DNA of 64,000 bases from Nipponacmea schrenckii. Its lineage: Eukaryota; Mollusca; Gastropoda; Lottiidae. Shown here in pieces: positions 1 to 11,332 of the stretch (positions are counted from its first letter, which is position 1; each line of letters begins with the position of its first letter). The stretch is taken from the NCBI GenBank assembly GCA_030562195.1, contig JAUJPP010000005.1, positions 11,342,826 through 11,406,825 of the forward strand, read 5' to 3'. The notes beneath the pieces are model-generated. The model had not been told where the DNA came from and did no database searches. It worked only from the letters and a program-made list of their open reading frames with translations. The translations under genes and the position numbers were made by a program.

Positions 1-199
1 GTTTGCCCAATTTTAGGTTGACATGGACATTGACATGGAGGAACGTAGGTAATGCTTATAAAAACAAGCTCTTTGTGTCACTGAAGTATGCGATGGGAGA
101 AATTCTGTCAGGGGAGAGTATCTGTTATTCGATTCCTAATTTCATCGTTCTTAAGCGTGCATAGCTAGCAGCACACAGCTTCGATTCGGTTAATTCTCC

Positions 200-475
200 C
201 ATCAAACTACTAGATAAGATGAAGTTAGTAATAGCTTGACATTGAGAGGATGCATAAGATGAAGTCTGTAATAGCTTGACATTGTGAAGATGTATAAGAC
301 GAAGTTTGTAATAACTTGACATTGTGAAGATGTATTAAGTATGCGGTTCGTAATATCTTGACATTGTGAAGATGTATAAGATGAAGTTTGTAATAGCTTG
401 ACATTGTGAAGATGTATAAGAAGACGTTGGTAATAGCTTGACATTCTGAAAATGGGAGCGCCGTTTCTAAAATGA
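200..475. repeat. 40-bp minisatellite, about 6 copies
   Basis: Head-to-tail units of about 40 bp share the core taatagcttgacattgtgaa, with 5-20% differences between units. A single related unit occurs near 37030-37070. The period is not a multiple of three. All open frames across the array are repeat artefacts. Confidence 0.85.
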
Positions 476-839
476 AGACAGCTCGCGATTTCTCTCTTAT
501 GCTCCACATATTAAGTCTGGCTTGCGTAGATCACTAAAACCAATAACATTTCCTTTGATTTTAATGTCCTGAAAACAAATGCGTCATCCTAACTTCAATA
601 TCAATATACACCTGAAGTAGGTTAATAAAGACATTCATTTATCTGAAACGGAAGAGGCATTTTGTTAATTAGATCTTATGGATAAAAGGTTGATATATAA
701 ATGAATTGACGAGGAACCGAGTCGATTTTACGACCGCCATAACGGTTTCCTCACTAAGACATAAAAACAAAAGATCTATGATAGTGAACTTTAGAAATCG
801 GATGAGCACTTAAGCAAATAATTACGTCCGTGTTCTGAG

Positions 840-990
840 AAGTACATCGTAGATAGCAAAAAGAGTAGGCTATGCCGCTGTCCTTGCAAAATTTCTCTCA
901 TTGCTCTCTACATGACGTTACCCGTCTTCATTAGGTGCGGAGGAATAGGACTTAAAGCTCCATTTATTTCATTTCATTTAATGAAAACAA
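840..990 (+). mobile_element. SINE-A fragment (3' part)
   Basis: It carries the 3' half of the SINE-A family: the stretch equivalent to aaaatttccctcattg, then gttacccgtcttcattag, a 'ggacgtaaaactcc'-like end and an (ATTTC)n-type tail. It is diverged and 5' truncated. The family is described at 10690-10990. Confidence 0.7.
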
Positions 991-1260
991 AAACAGAGTA
1001 GTGTCGGTTAGCAAATAAGGCTGGGTTGTACCGTAAGTATCAGCAAATATCATCAGCGAAGACCGAACGAGCAGTCTGAAAGTGAAATCTTACATACGCA
1101 ATGACATTCTCTTTATTCTCTTTGACGCTATTTAATTACTTATGATAAACAGTCTTTCAATTAAATTCCTTGGAGATTTTTAGTATATTGAAGCCAAACG
1201 GCAATTAATTCAAAATAATATAGTTGATCTACTTTCATTTAGTCACTTCACACTGATCTA

Positions 1261-1520
1261 AGAAATGAAATGAATGGAGTTTTACGTCCTCTTCTGCACC
1301 TTATGGGCTAATGAAGACTGGCAACGTCATGCAGTGTGCTATGAGAGAAAATTTGTCAGTATAGCGGCATAGCCTACTCTCTTTTGGCGATTTCTTTAAC
1401 ATGCACAGCCTGTAGCACAGGGTCTCGGTTTATTGTCCCATCCGAACGACAAGACTTTCTTCCTATGTAAGTCCCTCAGGCGCTGCATCACTGACATGAA
1501 AACCGGGGTGAAAAATAAAA
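1261..1520 (-). mobile_element. SINE-A copy, 5' truncated
   Basis: On the minus strand this reads from the middle of the family (gcatcactgacatgaaaacc region) through the 'ggtctcggtttattgtccca' block to the ATTTC-type tail at 1261. The tRNA-like head is missing or too diverged to see. Confidence 0.75.
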
Positions 1521-2826
1521 GGATCTAAGAAACAACCGTAATGAAAAATACCGTTATCTGTGGAAAGCAGAAAAATAAGAAATTTAACTCCTAGTAATGT
1601 CGTCTTCGTGTTATTGTTTTACGGATCCTCACGAAAGTCTGCGAGTTAAAAACGGATACAAACGAGCTATTTTCGGCCTTGTACATCGTTTGCGATCCGT
1701 AAGGACAAACGCTTAGGAATAATCCAAATTATCCGACAATATGTGTTGAGACGCTTACTGCTCGAGACAAACGAGTTTATTTTTTCGCGATTGTAAGGAA
1801 GCGTTCGTGTGCCCCTAGCCTAACATTGTAGATCGTTTATAGTAAACACATTAACTAAAAAATCAAATAACATTTTAATTCGTTTTTATTCTTATTATAA
1901 TTCTGACACAAGTTTGAACTGCTTTTATATTTTTATGTCCCGAGTTTTTTTAATTCCTCATCCATTTCCGTCACATGTCAAAATTAAATGACATAGCATG
2001 ACTTCATCAGAATTTTAACGGTTTTTGTTGTCGGTATAATTTCCGATGTATACCGTAGAATAATAAATTATTAGTACCATTAAGGAAGGACCACGTGTGA
2101 ATGCTCTCAATCGAATAATTAAACCACTACAATATTCTAATCAATAATCAAAATCTAAGAAGAATTTGAAAGACAAAAATAAAATTATGGAAAATTTCAT
2201 AAAACACATGTCCCAAAATTTTGTACAAGCAAATTAAGATAAAAATATTAATAATAGGGTTTAATATTGATAATGATTATGACGCTATAGCCCTCCCCAT
2301 GGATATTTTTACTCTCCATTGTAATCTCTCAAGTTTTCTATCGTAGTCAGGTTCTAATGACGTTATCTTCAGCCAATCAAAGCAGTTCAAGTAAACAGTA
2401 AAGGCCAATTTAGTAAGAAATCTACGAACCGTTGCAGTGTTAATTACCAATTGTTATTCCTAAACTAACTTATTAACAATTCCGGGTATTAAATACGTGA
2501 ACACGACACCCACAACTGTATTGTGTCTCGGAATTTAGAATGAATCATTTCTGTCAGAATGTCACAACTTGACAAATATTTTGAATAAAATTATCAATGG
2601 GTTTTGAATTCGATTTTTTTATATCCTGAAAGCACGCCAATAACTTTTCAATTTCAATTCCTTTTATTGCGAACATGACGGTAGAGAGATTCTGTTCTTT
2701 ATTGCTCTCATTTGTCTTGTACGCAGATCTACCTTTCAATTTGAATTATTAGTTAAACTTAGACTTGAGCGGAAAATCAAGTTTAAAGCCTTGTCACACT
2801 TTAACGAAATGCCGAACATAAGTTTG

Positions 2827-3475
2827 GCCAGATCGAGATTTAAAAAGAACGATCGTGCAATCTCATGTAAACACATAGCCAGAACGAGATCGAGAAAGAA
2901 CGATCATGCAAGGTCATCAAGATCGCGAAAGAACGATCGTGTAAGATCATGTACAAACATAGCCACATCGAGATCGCAAAAGAACGATCATGCAAGGCCA
3001 TGTGAACACATAGATAAATCGAGATCGAGAAAGAACGATCACGCAAGGCCATGTGAACACATAGATAGATCGAGATCGAGATAGAACGATCATGCAAGAA
3101 CATGTAAACACATAGCCAGATCGAGATCGAGAAAGAACGATCATGCAAGAACATGTAAACACATAGCCAGATCGAGATCGAGAAAGAACGATCATGCAAG
3201 GCCATGTGAACACATAGATAGATCAAGAAAGAACGATCATACAAGGCCATGTGAACACATAGCCAGATCGAGATCGAGAAAGAACGATCATGCAAGGCCA
3301 TGTGAACACATAGCCAGATCGAGATCGAGAAAGAACGGTCATGTAAACGCATAGCCAGATCGAGATTAAGAAAGAAAGATCATGCAAGATCGTCTTAAAC
3401 GTAGCCAGATCGAGATCGAGAAATAACGATCATGCACGATCGTGTAAAACATAGCCAGATCGATATCGAGAATGG
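2827..3475. repeat. 51-bp minisatellite, about 12 copies
   Basis: Units of about 51 bp contain agatcgagatcgagaaagaa, then cgatcatgcaaggccatgtg and aacacatagcc. Because 51 is divisible by three, several frames on both strands stay open for 90-170 codons. This follows from the period and is not evidence of a protein. Some units are shortened (for example near 2900 and 3220), which breaks the frame. Confidence 0.9.
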
Positions 3476-3959
3476 TAAAACACTATTGATTGCATCGACT
3501 GATCGTTTCGATCGAACCGTTCATCGTGGGCGTATTGAGATTTAAAAGTAAAGTTTTTTGTTCAAATTCCTTTGTTGAATTGATTCTAGCGAGTCTCGAG
3601 TGTCATATCGGCTTGTGAATATCAAGTTTTGTCTTTAATTTAGTCTATAAATTGGCCCTGGATATGTGAAAATATCGACGTTAAATATATTGTTACTAAC
3701 TAAATATTATCCTTTTGACGTATTCCAGTGCGATTTATTTTCTTTTTATCGCATTAAAATGATTTTCAAGCACACAAAGAAGAAATTTATTAGATTCAAT
3801 TCACTCATGGACATCATTCGAGGAAGTTTTAGTTATAAATCAAATTAAACGCGACATGAAAACAAAATCGAAATGGACCGAACTTTTTCCTATTATTTCC
3901 ATCATTTCTATTGGAAAGAACAGCAAAGCAATTTGTTGAGATTTCATAATATTGAGAAA
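3476..3959. other. intergenic, nothing recognised
   Basis: AT-rich sequence without supported exon, repeat array or RNA gene. Confidence 0.4.
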
Positions 3960-4270
3960 ATTGTAGAAAAATGAAAGAAAATATTGGTTTTCTCGTCATT
4001 ATTTTTCTTGATTGATAAATGTGTTGCCAAATCGTGTAATAAAAATACGCGAAATCGAATCAAAGAAGACTATATTAAAATTTAACAACATTAGACACGC
4101 TAAAATAAAGACTATTTTAATAAAAGAACAATATACATTGTCTCTCTTAGATTTCAGAGATATTACTTTCGGTTTGTTAACACTGTTTCCGTATCGTTGA
4201 TGCAGGCAGGTGGCGTTGACTATGAGAAAGCGTATTACACGTCCTCATGTGCTACTGGCATTGTATGTTA
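3960..4270. repeat. dispersed repeat, paired with 20440-20745
   Basis: About 240 bp (from ttgtagaaaaatgaaagaaa to the gatgcagg motif near 4200) is nearly identical to 20441-20688. Similarity then continues at a lower level for about 60 bp. Both copies contain the same 62-codon open frame. I take this frame to be incidental, because conservation extends equally outside it. Confidence 0.75.
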
Positions 4271-6177
4271 AATATTCCTCTACATATAACATGTGATTCT
4301 TGAAAATCCCCGGGAAAAAAAAAAAAACAAAAAACAGATTTTGTGAAATCTAGAAAACCAAACCACATTATTATGTGCTTCCTGATAATATGACGTCACT
4401 ATTACAATGATCATTTAACTTGAATATTTAGCTTCTATAGACAAATTCAGAAAACCATAAGAGAATTGCGTCGAGTTGAACAATATTGTCTAATAAGGTG
4501 TGAACGATTTGTCCAATTCGGACATTTGACCTTTTACTAAACTGACCAATTTATAAAGGAGAAAGATCTGACCTCAAGGGCATCGAAAACCACAGACCAA
4601 AAGCGGATAAAGTTAGCTAAATCTGTGGACAAATTAATAAGACCATTTTGATTGATAATTTGAAATGACCTATATATTCCCTTGAGGGAAGGGGCCACTC
4701 TGATCCGTTATCATATAAGCTGGATTGGACGCAAAACAATTTGGTAAATTGGATCAGCGATCTCCCCAGAGTCCGTTGGGCTGATTTAGCTAATTTGGAC
4801 CTCAATCAAAGTATAGCAAACTAACCAAGCATTATACATTTAAGTCTACCTTTGCGTCATTTTCACAATGTTAAGGCATTACGAACCCCATCTAATAACT
4901 AATAAGTTCTGCCCTACCTCGACAGAAAAACACTATAAACAATATGTCTACGAGTATTCAAGAACTTTGATTGGCTGTATTACGTGCAATCCAATCAAAT
5001 ATTGCAAAAAACAAACATTTAGAAAAAAGGTGACCATGCAGTCAGTCAATGTAGTAGACGCAGTTCGTTATGGCTTTTGATATAATGCACATAAGGAAGC
5101 GTAACTAATTTATACTGTATTTGATCCTAAGTTTCAAGGCTGGACCAATACGATCCCCTAGGCAACCAGAGATATTTGAACTGCACTAATGTATTAAACA
5201 GTTAATCATACCGGGTACCGAAACAAATAATTCAACGCAATTCTATCATCAACTAGAATTATAATAGAAAACGTGCGTAGGACTAAAAACTCAAGAAATA
5301 ACAAGAAATAAAGTGGAGATTTACGTTTTACTATTCTGATTCTGTTGTCGAATGGTAGTCGAACAACTCTTATAGTGAATGGACTACTGTCTAAAAGCCT
5401 AAAAAAATGCCTAAAGATATAATATAATTTTTCTGCAGTCATATAACAATTTTAATTTAGTATATCTATATGCAGTGTGCAATGATGGTAATTGGCTATT
5501 TTGTTGTCTCTATTACCTTTTCAGTAATATATAAAAAACGCTAATTTTTTCTGCAGTCATATAAAAAGTAATTATACTGTACATGCTTAAAGCTGGGACA
5601 GTTATATGCAGTACTCAATGAAGGAAAAATTATAATGACTGTGTGTTACTGAAGTATCTGAAGAAAACACTTCTTTGATTTTTTTTCAAATTTTTGTTGA
5701 CAGAATTTAACGTTTTCCATTATAGAAATTGAATGATTCAAAGTCGTGGAATGCCATGATTATGAAATTGTACAGAACTCGATAGAAGTCTCTTAAAAGC
5801 TGTAAAGACTTGCTTAAATTGACTTTATTAAATGCATTTTATTCCAATGTTTTTTATTCGATGGATTTACAACACTCTAGATTACAGATAACCCTTGAAC
5901 GATAAGTCATCCTTGGTTTCCGATTATAATAGCCGCTTTTTAGAATGGATTGTAACGCAATCTGTTAGAGTGCGTTCCTGGTAGAAAAAAGTCTTGGAAA
6001 CTGTCAGATGTCCCGTGGAGCGGGAAGCATGTTGTAATGATGCGGATACCGTTCGAAATATGCTGGCCTCCCACAACCTGTATTGTCGATATTCAAAGAC
6101 GACTAAACCAGATCCAACCGTTGCTAAAAAATGCAGTATAACTCGTTGCATATTTTCTATAAGTTGGGTATCTGGAA
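4271..6177. other. intergenic, mostly featureless
   Basis: No supported gene. 5985-6165 is noticeably less AT-rich and open in more than one frame, including a cysteine-rich plus-strand frame (see findings), but it has no convincing exon boundaries. Confidence 0.35.
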
Positions 6178-6744
6178 CATAGATATCATATAATAGACTA
6201 GATAGGCCCTACGCTATACATGACGTATAAGCAAAACGACGTCACCGGCCGCCATATTGGACAGTTAATTTGCTTCTCTGGCCTATTATATAACGTTATA
6301 GTTAGGGTTAGCGCACGGGTGTGTTAAATGTAAATGCATTTCTATTTCTAAAGATTTTACCTAATAAAATAGTTGAAGTAAAAAATATAAATACATTTAA
6401 AAAAAAAAAATTAATTTCTGAGACGCCCGGTCCGGTGTGATATAACAGCTGTGGTATAGGTTAATATACACGCACAATTTTTTTCATTTCATTTTTGACA
6501 TGATTTTTTTAACAATGTGTGAAACATTTGAGGTGGAGTTTGTTGGTTTTTAGATTTAAAACAAATTATAGGTTATATCTACTTTCTGGCGTTCGAGTGC
6601 ATGGCTGTGGAAGGTGTGCGACGTTTCGGTTCGCGGTTTGTTTGGGATGCGCAGGTGCATGTGTGTGGTATGGTCGGGTTTGTTTTCCGGCGGTCTGGTG
6701 CATGGCCGCGGCAACTACATATTAAGTCCATTTTATAAACAAAT

Positions 6745-7270
6745 TATTCGCTGAAAACCTGTCCATTTAATGTACTTGTACTTGTGTATTTTTAAACAAA
6801 TTGTACGTAGAGTATTGTATATTTATTTTGTGGTCATGTACTTGATCGCCGGAACATAGATCTGTCCATTTAATACACTTGTACTTGTGTATTTTTAAAC
6901 AAATTGTACGTGGAGTATTGTATATTTATTTTGTGGTCATGTACTTGATCGCCGGAACATAGATCTGTCCATTTAATACACTTGTACTTGTGTATTTTTA
7001 AACAAATTGTACGTGGAGTATTGTATATTTATTTTGTGGTCATGTACTTGATCGCCGGAACATAGATCTGTCCATTTAATACACTTGTACTTGTGTATTT
7101 TTAAACAAATTGTACGTGGAGTATTGTATATTTATTTTGTGGTCATTTACTTGATCGCCGGAACATAGACCTGTCCATTTTATACACTTGTACTTGTGTA
7201 TTTTTAAACAAATTGTATCTTGATCTATTGTATATTTATTTTGTGATTTATAGATCTGTCCATTTAATTC
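6745..7270. repeat. 103-bp tandem repeat, about 5 copies
   Basis: Units starting ctgtccatttaatacacttg recur at 6862, 6965 and 7068, exactly 103 bp apart, with degenerate units on either side. They lie inside the inverted-repeat element and directly upstream of an (ATT)n tail. Confidence 0.9.
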
Positions 7271-7280
7271 ACATGTAGGC

Positions 7281-7375
7281 CTAAGACGAATTGTATATTG
7301 AAGTATTGTGTCCTTGTGTATTGGGTCTAATTCTGACACATGTAAAATAAAGAGTTTATTATTATTATTATTATT
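7281..7375 (+). mobile_element. CR1-like LINE 3' tail
   Basis: The sequence runs ccttgtgtattgggtctaat, ctgacacatgtaaaataaagag, then (TTA)n. The same end occurs at 35250-35305, 35340-35402 and, more distantly, 57360-57425 on the minus strand. Short trinucleotide tails instead of poly(A) are typical of CR1-group elements. Only the extreme 3' end is present here. Confidence 0.55.
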
Positions 7376-7477
7376 ACTAAGCCATCTTTATTAATGAATC
7401 AACTTAGCAAGATGGCGGACGATGACGCCGTGATTAGATGACGGCATTCCTATCTAGTCTATTATATGATATCTATG

Positions 7478-8079
7478 ATCTGGCACTTTACTAAATGTGT
7501 TTGTGCTTGGTAACGTTAAACTAATGATTGTACCCTAGTGGTTATCTTTGTACAAATTAGTGCAATTTAAAATTAAAATAAAATTAAGTGTTTGATGACG
7601 TCACAAATCGCAAAGTATGCTTATTGCATAATGGCTGCGCAACTAGTGACGTTATTAAACATTCAGTTGTAATGGAAATGCAAGAATCACAGATGTCTGA
7701 TTGAAAATTAGAACTGTGCAATTTGGTGCCATACCGATGCCATCAGTGTGCCTGATACATATCAAAGAGATAATGCGTTGCATTTTGTATCGTTCAATCA
7801 ATGATATAGGCTACCTAGAAGTTCGGCGCGGATCGTTATCACTTATCATTAAAGGTCAATAAAAAACAGATAGAATAAAAGTGCAAGTTAGATAAATATA
7901 GTCATTACAGGGCTTGACAACCTCTTTAATGAAAACTATAAGTAGAAACTATTTAATTAGGCTTCTTCATTCTTAGAAATACCATCCCATACGGAATTGA
8001 ATAAACGCACTAATTGGATTTGCCGTGATAAGCTTTATTAGTATGAAAAAGAGCAACAAAGTTGGATTTCCATATGCGT
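7478..8079. other. intergenic, nothing recognised
   Basis: No exon, array or recognisable element was seen. Confidence 0.35.
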
Positions 8080-8350
8080 TGGTTAAAAAAAGAAAGAAAG
8101 AAACATCTATATTTTACGATGATAACAAGTTGGGTTCACAGTTAAGGATCCTTTCTACCAACTGGTCGAACATTTTGGCATTGATCTTTCCCGGATTGTC
8201 CATACCCATTTACACCTGGGTGGACTGGAATTATCAGTGAAGATAATATTTCAAGGTCATTGGAGATTAGAAATCACGTCCGACATATCCAAGCAAATAA
8301 AAGCAAGTAAAAGAACCAACGCTCTAACCGCTGTGCTATAGAGTTAACAA
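8080..8350 (-). mobile_element. SINE-B, near full length
   Basis: On the minus strand the element begins near 8350 with a tRNA-like A box (ctatagcacagcggttagag). It continues through a tcggacgtgatttctaatct block and the family body (attccagtccacccaggtgt; gggaaagatcaatgccaaaa). It ends at 8080 in a (TTTC)n tail. The A box matches the tRNA consensus TRGCNNAGYGG closely. The B-box region is weaker. This is the best copy for the 5' end of the family. Confidence 0.75.
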
Positions 8351-8379
8351 GCTTTGTTATGGCACGTTGAGCTTTATTT

Positions 8380-8790
8380 TGTTTTTTTATACAAGTTTTT
8401 ATTTATTATATTTTCAAAAATCTACATTGTCATCATCAGGTGAAATGAGGAATTGTAAGGTAGGTAGGTAAATGGCGAGTTAACGTTCGCTTCCAGCAAT
8501 TCCAGGAATTGTAATACAAGAAGGCATATTTATATACAATAATAACAATAGGAACAGTTAATCAAAGATAATTATATCATAACCTAATAGGGGGGATTAA
8601 GTGATGAAGGGTTTCTAAATTAACATATTTAAAAGGGCGAGCATGGCTTCAGAATAAACATGAATCTTTCCATATAGCTGGAAGGTAAATTCCTTGATCT
8701 CTGTTTATTTCAGGATGATACTTGTAAATCTCAATGGCTTCACGTAGTTTTCTAGTGTGTTTATGGGGGATATTGTTTGCAAGTTTTTAT
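8380..8790 (-). pseudogene. Penelope-like retroelement 3' fragment
   Basis: On the minus strand 8786-8649 is open and ends at a stop. It contains TRKLREAIEIY, HPEINRDQG and YLPAIW. This matches the tail of the GIY-YIG endonuclease domain of Penelope-like elements (EAI-x-I, a short spacer, N-R-D-x-G, then a terminal aromatic/W motif). An in-frame stop lies just upstream at 8789-8787, and no reverse transcriptase is present, so this is a short dead fragment. 8648-8380 would be its 3' UTR and includes a cacctgatgatgac stretch. The assignment rests on a short motif and is moderate. Confidence 0.5.
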
Positions 8791-9234
8791 TTGATATATT
8801 TGTATTATTTTCCAGAAACAGACTTCCGGATCGCCAGTAATATTTTTTAATTTGGGCCATTTTTGGAAGAATTATGAGATTTTTGTACGTTTCCAATTCT
8901 AGCACTTATGAATACTATTGAAGACCCAGATCAACCCCGAAGATGGCGAATCTGTCCCTTTAAAAAATAAATGTTTTTAACTGTTTTTTGTTATTGTTCA
9001 TTATTAGGAAACAATACTAATACCGTTATGTGATAATATGATTATAAATATCGTTAAGCCTATCTGATTTAACTAATTTAATTCTAAATCATTACTACAA
9101 GACGTATAAGTACTGAAGTCTAATTGTACCGACTGAATCAATATCGCCCGTCTTCATTGACAAATCATCATAACTTATTTATAATATGACTTAAAGGATG
9201 ACAGACTGGAATCTCCGTTCACTCATTCCACTAG
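8791..9234. other. intergenic, nothing recognised
   Basis: AT-rich. A ctgtccctttaaa motif at about 8944 resembles the end motif of the TTTAAAGGGRCAG repeat family seen at 28775 and 31020. Confidence 0.35.
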
Positions 9235-9360
9235 TTGCAATATTGATACCGGTAATCCGGGAAAGATCAATGCCCAGAGATCTGATCAAGGACCATCTGG
9301 ACGATAATATACTCACGAACCCAGTTATTCTAAAATATAGTTAGTTTGTTTTCAGCCCAG
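9235..9360 (+). mobile_element. SINE-B fragment
   Basis: The body and 3' end of SINE-B (gataccggtaatccgggaaa, then gatcaatgcc and aaaatatagttagtttg) are present but strongly diverged. The 5' head is absent. Confidence 0.6.
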
Positions 9361-9589
9361 GTCCGTGGAGGTTGTTAAACTTGTTGAATCTTTATTTCAT
9401 TTAAGTTCATTTCTTTACATTGAAAGCTATTCTCTTCAATATAGCAAATCTAAGGATGACAAAAAGCAACGCCCGGGAGCAGCTCGCAGCATCAATCGTC
9501 AAATGAAGCACAGTGGTGACTCAATACTTGCAGTTGTCCATGTTCTTTTTCATTAAAAACATGAATCTTTCCGTCTATATGGACGGTTT

Positions 9590-9895
9590 GAATACACGAA
9601 TATCCAGTGAATAGCTCGTAGCTCGTAGTAGGTCCATTTGCTTGGATACGTTGAAAATGTCGGACGTGAGTTCTTATCTCGATTGGCGTGTGAAGGTTTG
9701 ATAACCTTAAACAAGCCATCTTCACTCAAATTCCAGTCCACCCAGCTGTAAATGGGTACGGATAATCCGGGAAAGATCAATACCAAGAGGTTTGGCCAAA
9801 GACCAGTTGGTGGAAAGGATCCCTGTCACGGCGGACTTGTGAACCTAAGTTGTTATCCTTGTAAAATATAGTTGTTTCTGATATACATACTGGGA
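9590..9895 (+). mobile_element. SINE-B copy
   Basis: Plus-strand copy with the tcggacgtgagttcttatct B-box-like block at about 9660, the cagtccacccagctgtaaat block at 9735 and the aagaggtttggccaaagacc block. It ends gtaaaatatagttgtttct near 9885. The tRNA-like head is degraded. Confidence 0.75.
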
Positions 9896-10689
9896 TCCGG
9901 GATAGTCGAATTATGTGTTTTATTATCTTACTTACAAGCATATATTATTTTATCTGTTCAAAATCTTTTAACTCTTAAAAAACGAATGATTTAAACATGC
10001 TATGATTTTACGCATTGTATTGTTAACACTGAAATGAAATAAATAGAGTTTTACGTCCTATGATGATCACCTAATGGACTAATGAAGACGGGTATTGTAT
10101 CGTTAAGACCCACTGCGAGAACTATAATCTACACCGGAAGGCAATATATTATATGGTATATTCTAGAAAATCATCAACTTTCTTTCGTGTAAAATATTTT
10201 TGGCTTCTGAGCTTATAATGGTCTTTATATTAGTAGATTTATCATAATTAATATAACCAATAATACACATAATTTCACAGGATGTCCTTGTACTTGGCCC
10301 AAGTGCAGAAGAGTAGAACGTAAAACTCCATTAATTATATTTCAGGATATCCTTGTCGAATTATATATAACCTCATTGAAATGTGTATCCAATGAAATCT
10401 GTTAACGGATGTGCAACCAACGGAATATGTTATCGACTGTTTACAGCCGGGGACTTCCGAAGAAGACTCTGAGACTTCTTGCGACACCAATTTGTATGAC
10501 ACTATTCGTTAACAGTAAACATGTGTTCAGGATGCGACCAACGGAATCTGTTAACGAATGTTACAGCTGTTGACAACGGAGAAAAACTGTGCTTACATGC
10601 AACTGCACGATGTATATTTAGCAGTTGGAATTCATAAACATCGAAAATACGGTTGTATTACTTTGTTTGGGATAGTAAATAAAACGAAT
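9896..10689. other. intergenic with short SINE-A pieces
   Basis: 10031-10105 is a SINE-A 3' end on the minus strand (aaatagagttttacgtccta). 10300-10345 is a short plus-strand 3' end. The phrases caaccaacggaatatgttat (about 10410) and gcgaccaacggaatctgtta (about 10535) are a direct duplication about 125 bp apart. No gene was seen. Confidence 0.5.
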
Positions 10690-10990
10690 GTTGTTTTATG
10701 TCCTACTACTTTGCACCTTGTGGGCAACGCCATGCAGTGTGCAATGAAGGGTGATTTTGCCCGGGCAGCGTCAATCCTGCTGTTTTTTTATTTCTAACTG
10801 TCGGGGGAACTTGAACGTGCACAGCCTGAAGCACGGGGCCTCGGTTTATTGCCTCATCCGAACCATGTCAGTCCCTCCGACCTGCATCACTGACAAGGTT
10901 AAAGTTAATTTCGACCTTTGTCGAGATCGAACACTGGACCCTTAGACTAGCGAGCAAGCGTCTAACTCACCAGACTCCAATGTGTGGAAT
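10690..10990 (-). mobile_element. SINE-A, full-length reference copy
   Basis: Read on the minus strand from 10985: a tRNA-like head with ggtgagttagacgc (A-box position) and gtgttcgatctcgac (B box, consensus GWTCRANNC), about 35 bp apart. A body follows with the tgatgcaggtcggagggact, aataaaccgaggccccgtgc and gcaatgaagg blocks, then the end ggacgtaaaac. Total length is about 300 bp. Other copies add an (ATTTC)n tail. This is a Pol III-type, tRNA-derived SINE. At least 17 full or partial copies occur in this window, making it the dominant dispersed repeat. Confidence 0.8.
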
Positions 10991-11332
10991 AGAAACAGGT
11001 CATATATTATCTTGTGTACGGTCTTTTGAAATTATTAGACCTAGATCCTTTAGGAGTATAAAAGTGTGAACTATCAATTGTAAACGATCTTCACAGTTGT
11101 ACTTAGTTTAATTCGTATGCCACCACATAAATGTAGCTGTAAAATTGACACAGAAAACTGTTAAGCTTAGAATCTTGGTGAAAATCCCAAAGGTACAAAT
11201 ATGAATATTCAATTTCTTATCTTCAATGTTTCACCGTTATGAGAAAGTCGCGCCGTTGATAAATTGAATTTTCCTTCATGGCCAATTTAAATAATTTGAA
11301 TTAATTTTAAGAATATATGCTTCCAATGTCTT

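Larger units (their letters stand above)
476..2790. other. intergenic AT-rich DNA with two SINE-A pieces
   Basis: Apart from the SINE-A pieces at 840-990 and 1261-1520 (listed separately), I see no exon with splice sites, no long open frame and no tandem structure here. 1860-2780 is especially AT-rich. Confidence 0.5.
6178..7477. mobile_element. terminal-inverted-repeat element with a LINE-tail-like core
   Basis: A perfect 29-bp inverted repeat bounds the element (6178-6206 and 7449-7477; its core reads gatatcatataatagac). A weaker inverted match continues inward (cg[a/g]cgtca near 6240 against its complement near 7415, including a shared ccgccat). The flanks both show atctgg, which could be a target duplication. 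The interior has no transposase. It holds five 103-bp repeats and ends in an aataaagagtttattattatt tail that resembles a CR1-type 3' end. This suggests a non-autonomous DNA element into which, or from which, a LINE 3' tail was captured. The superfamily is not clear. Confidence 0.6.

Noticed and set aside
2840..3352. 170-codon minus-strand open frame of 17-residue repeats
   Set aside because: Product of a 51-bp minisatellite. The opposite strand is equally open.
4012..4200. 62-codon frame present twice (also at 20493-20681)
   Set aside because: Part of a duplicated non-coding repeat. There is no signal, domain or splice support.
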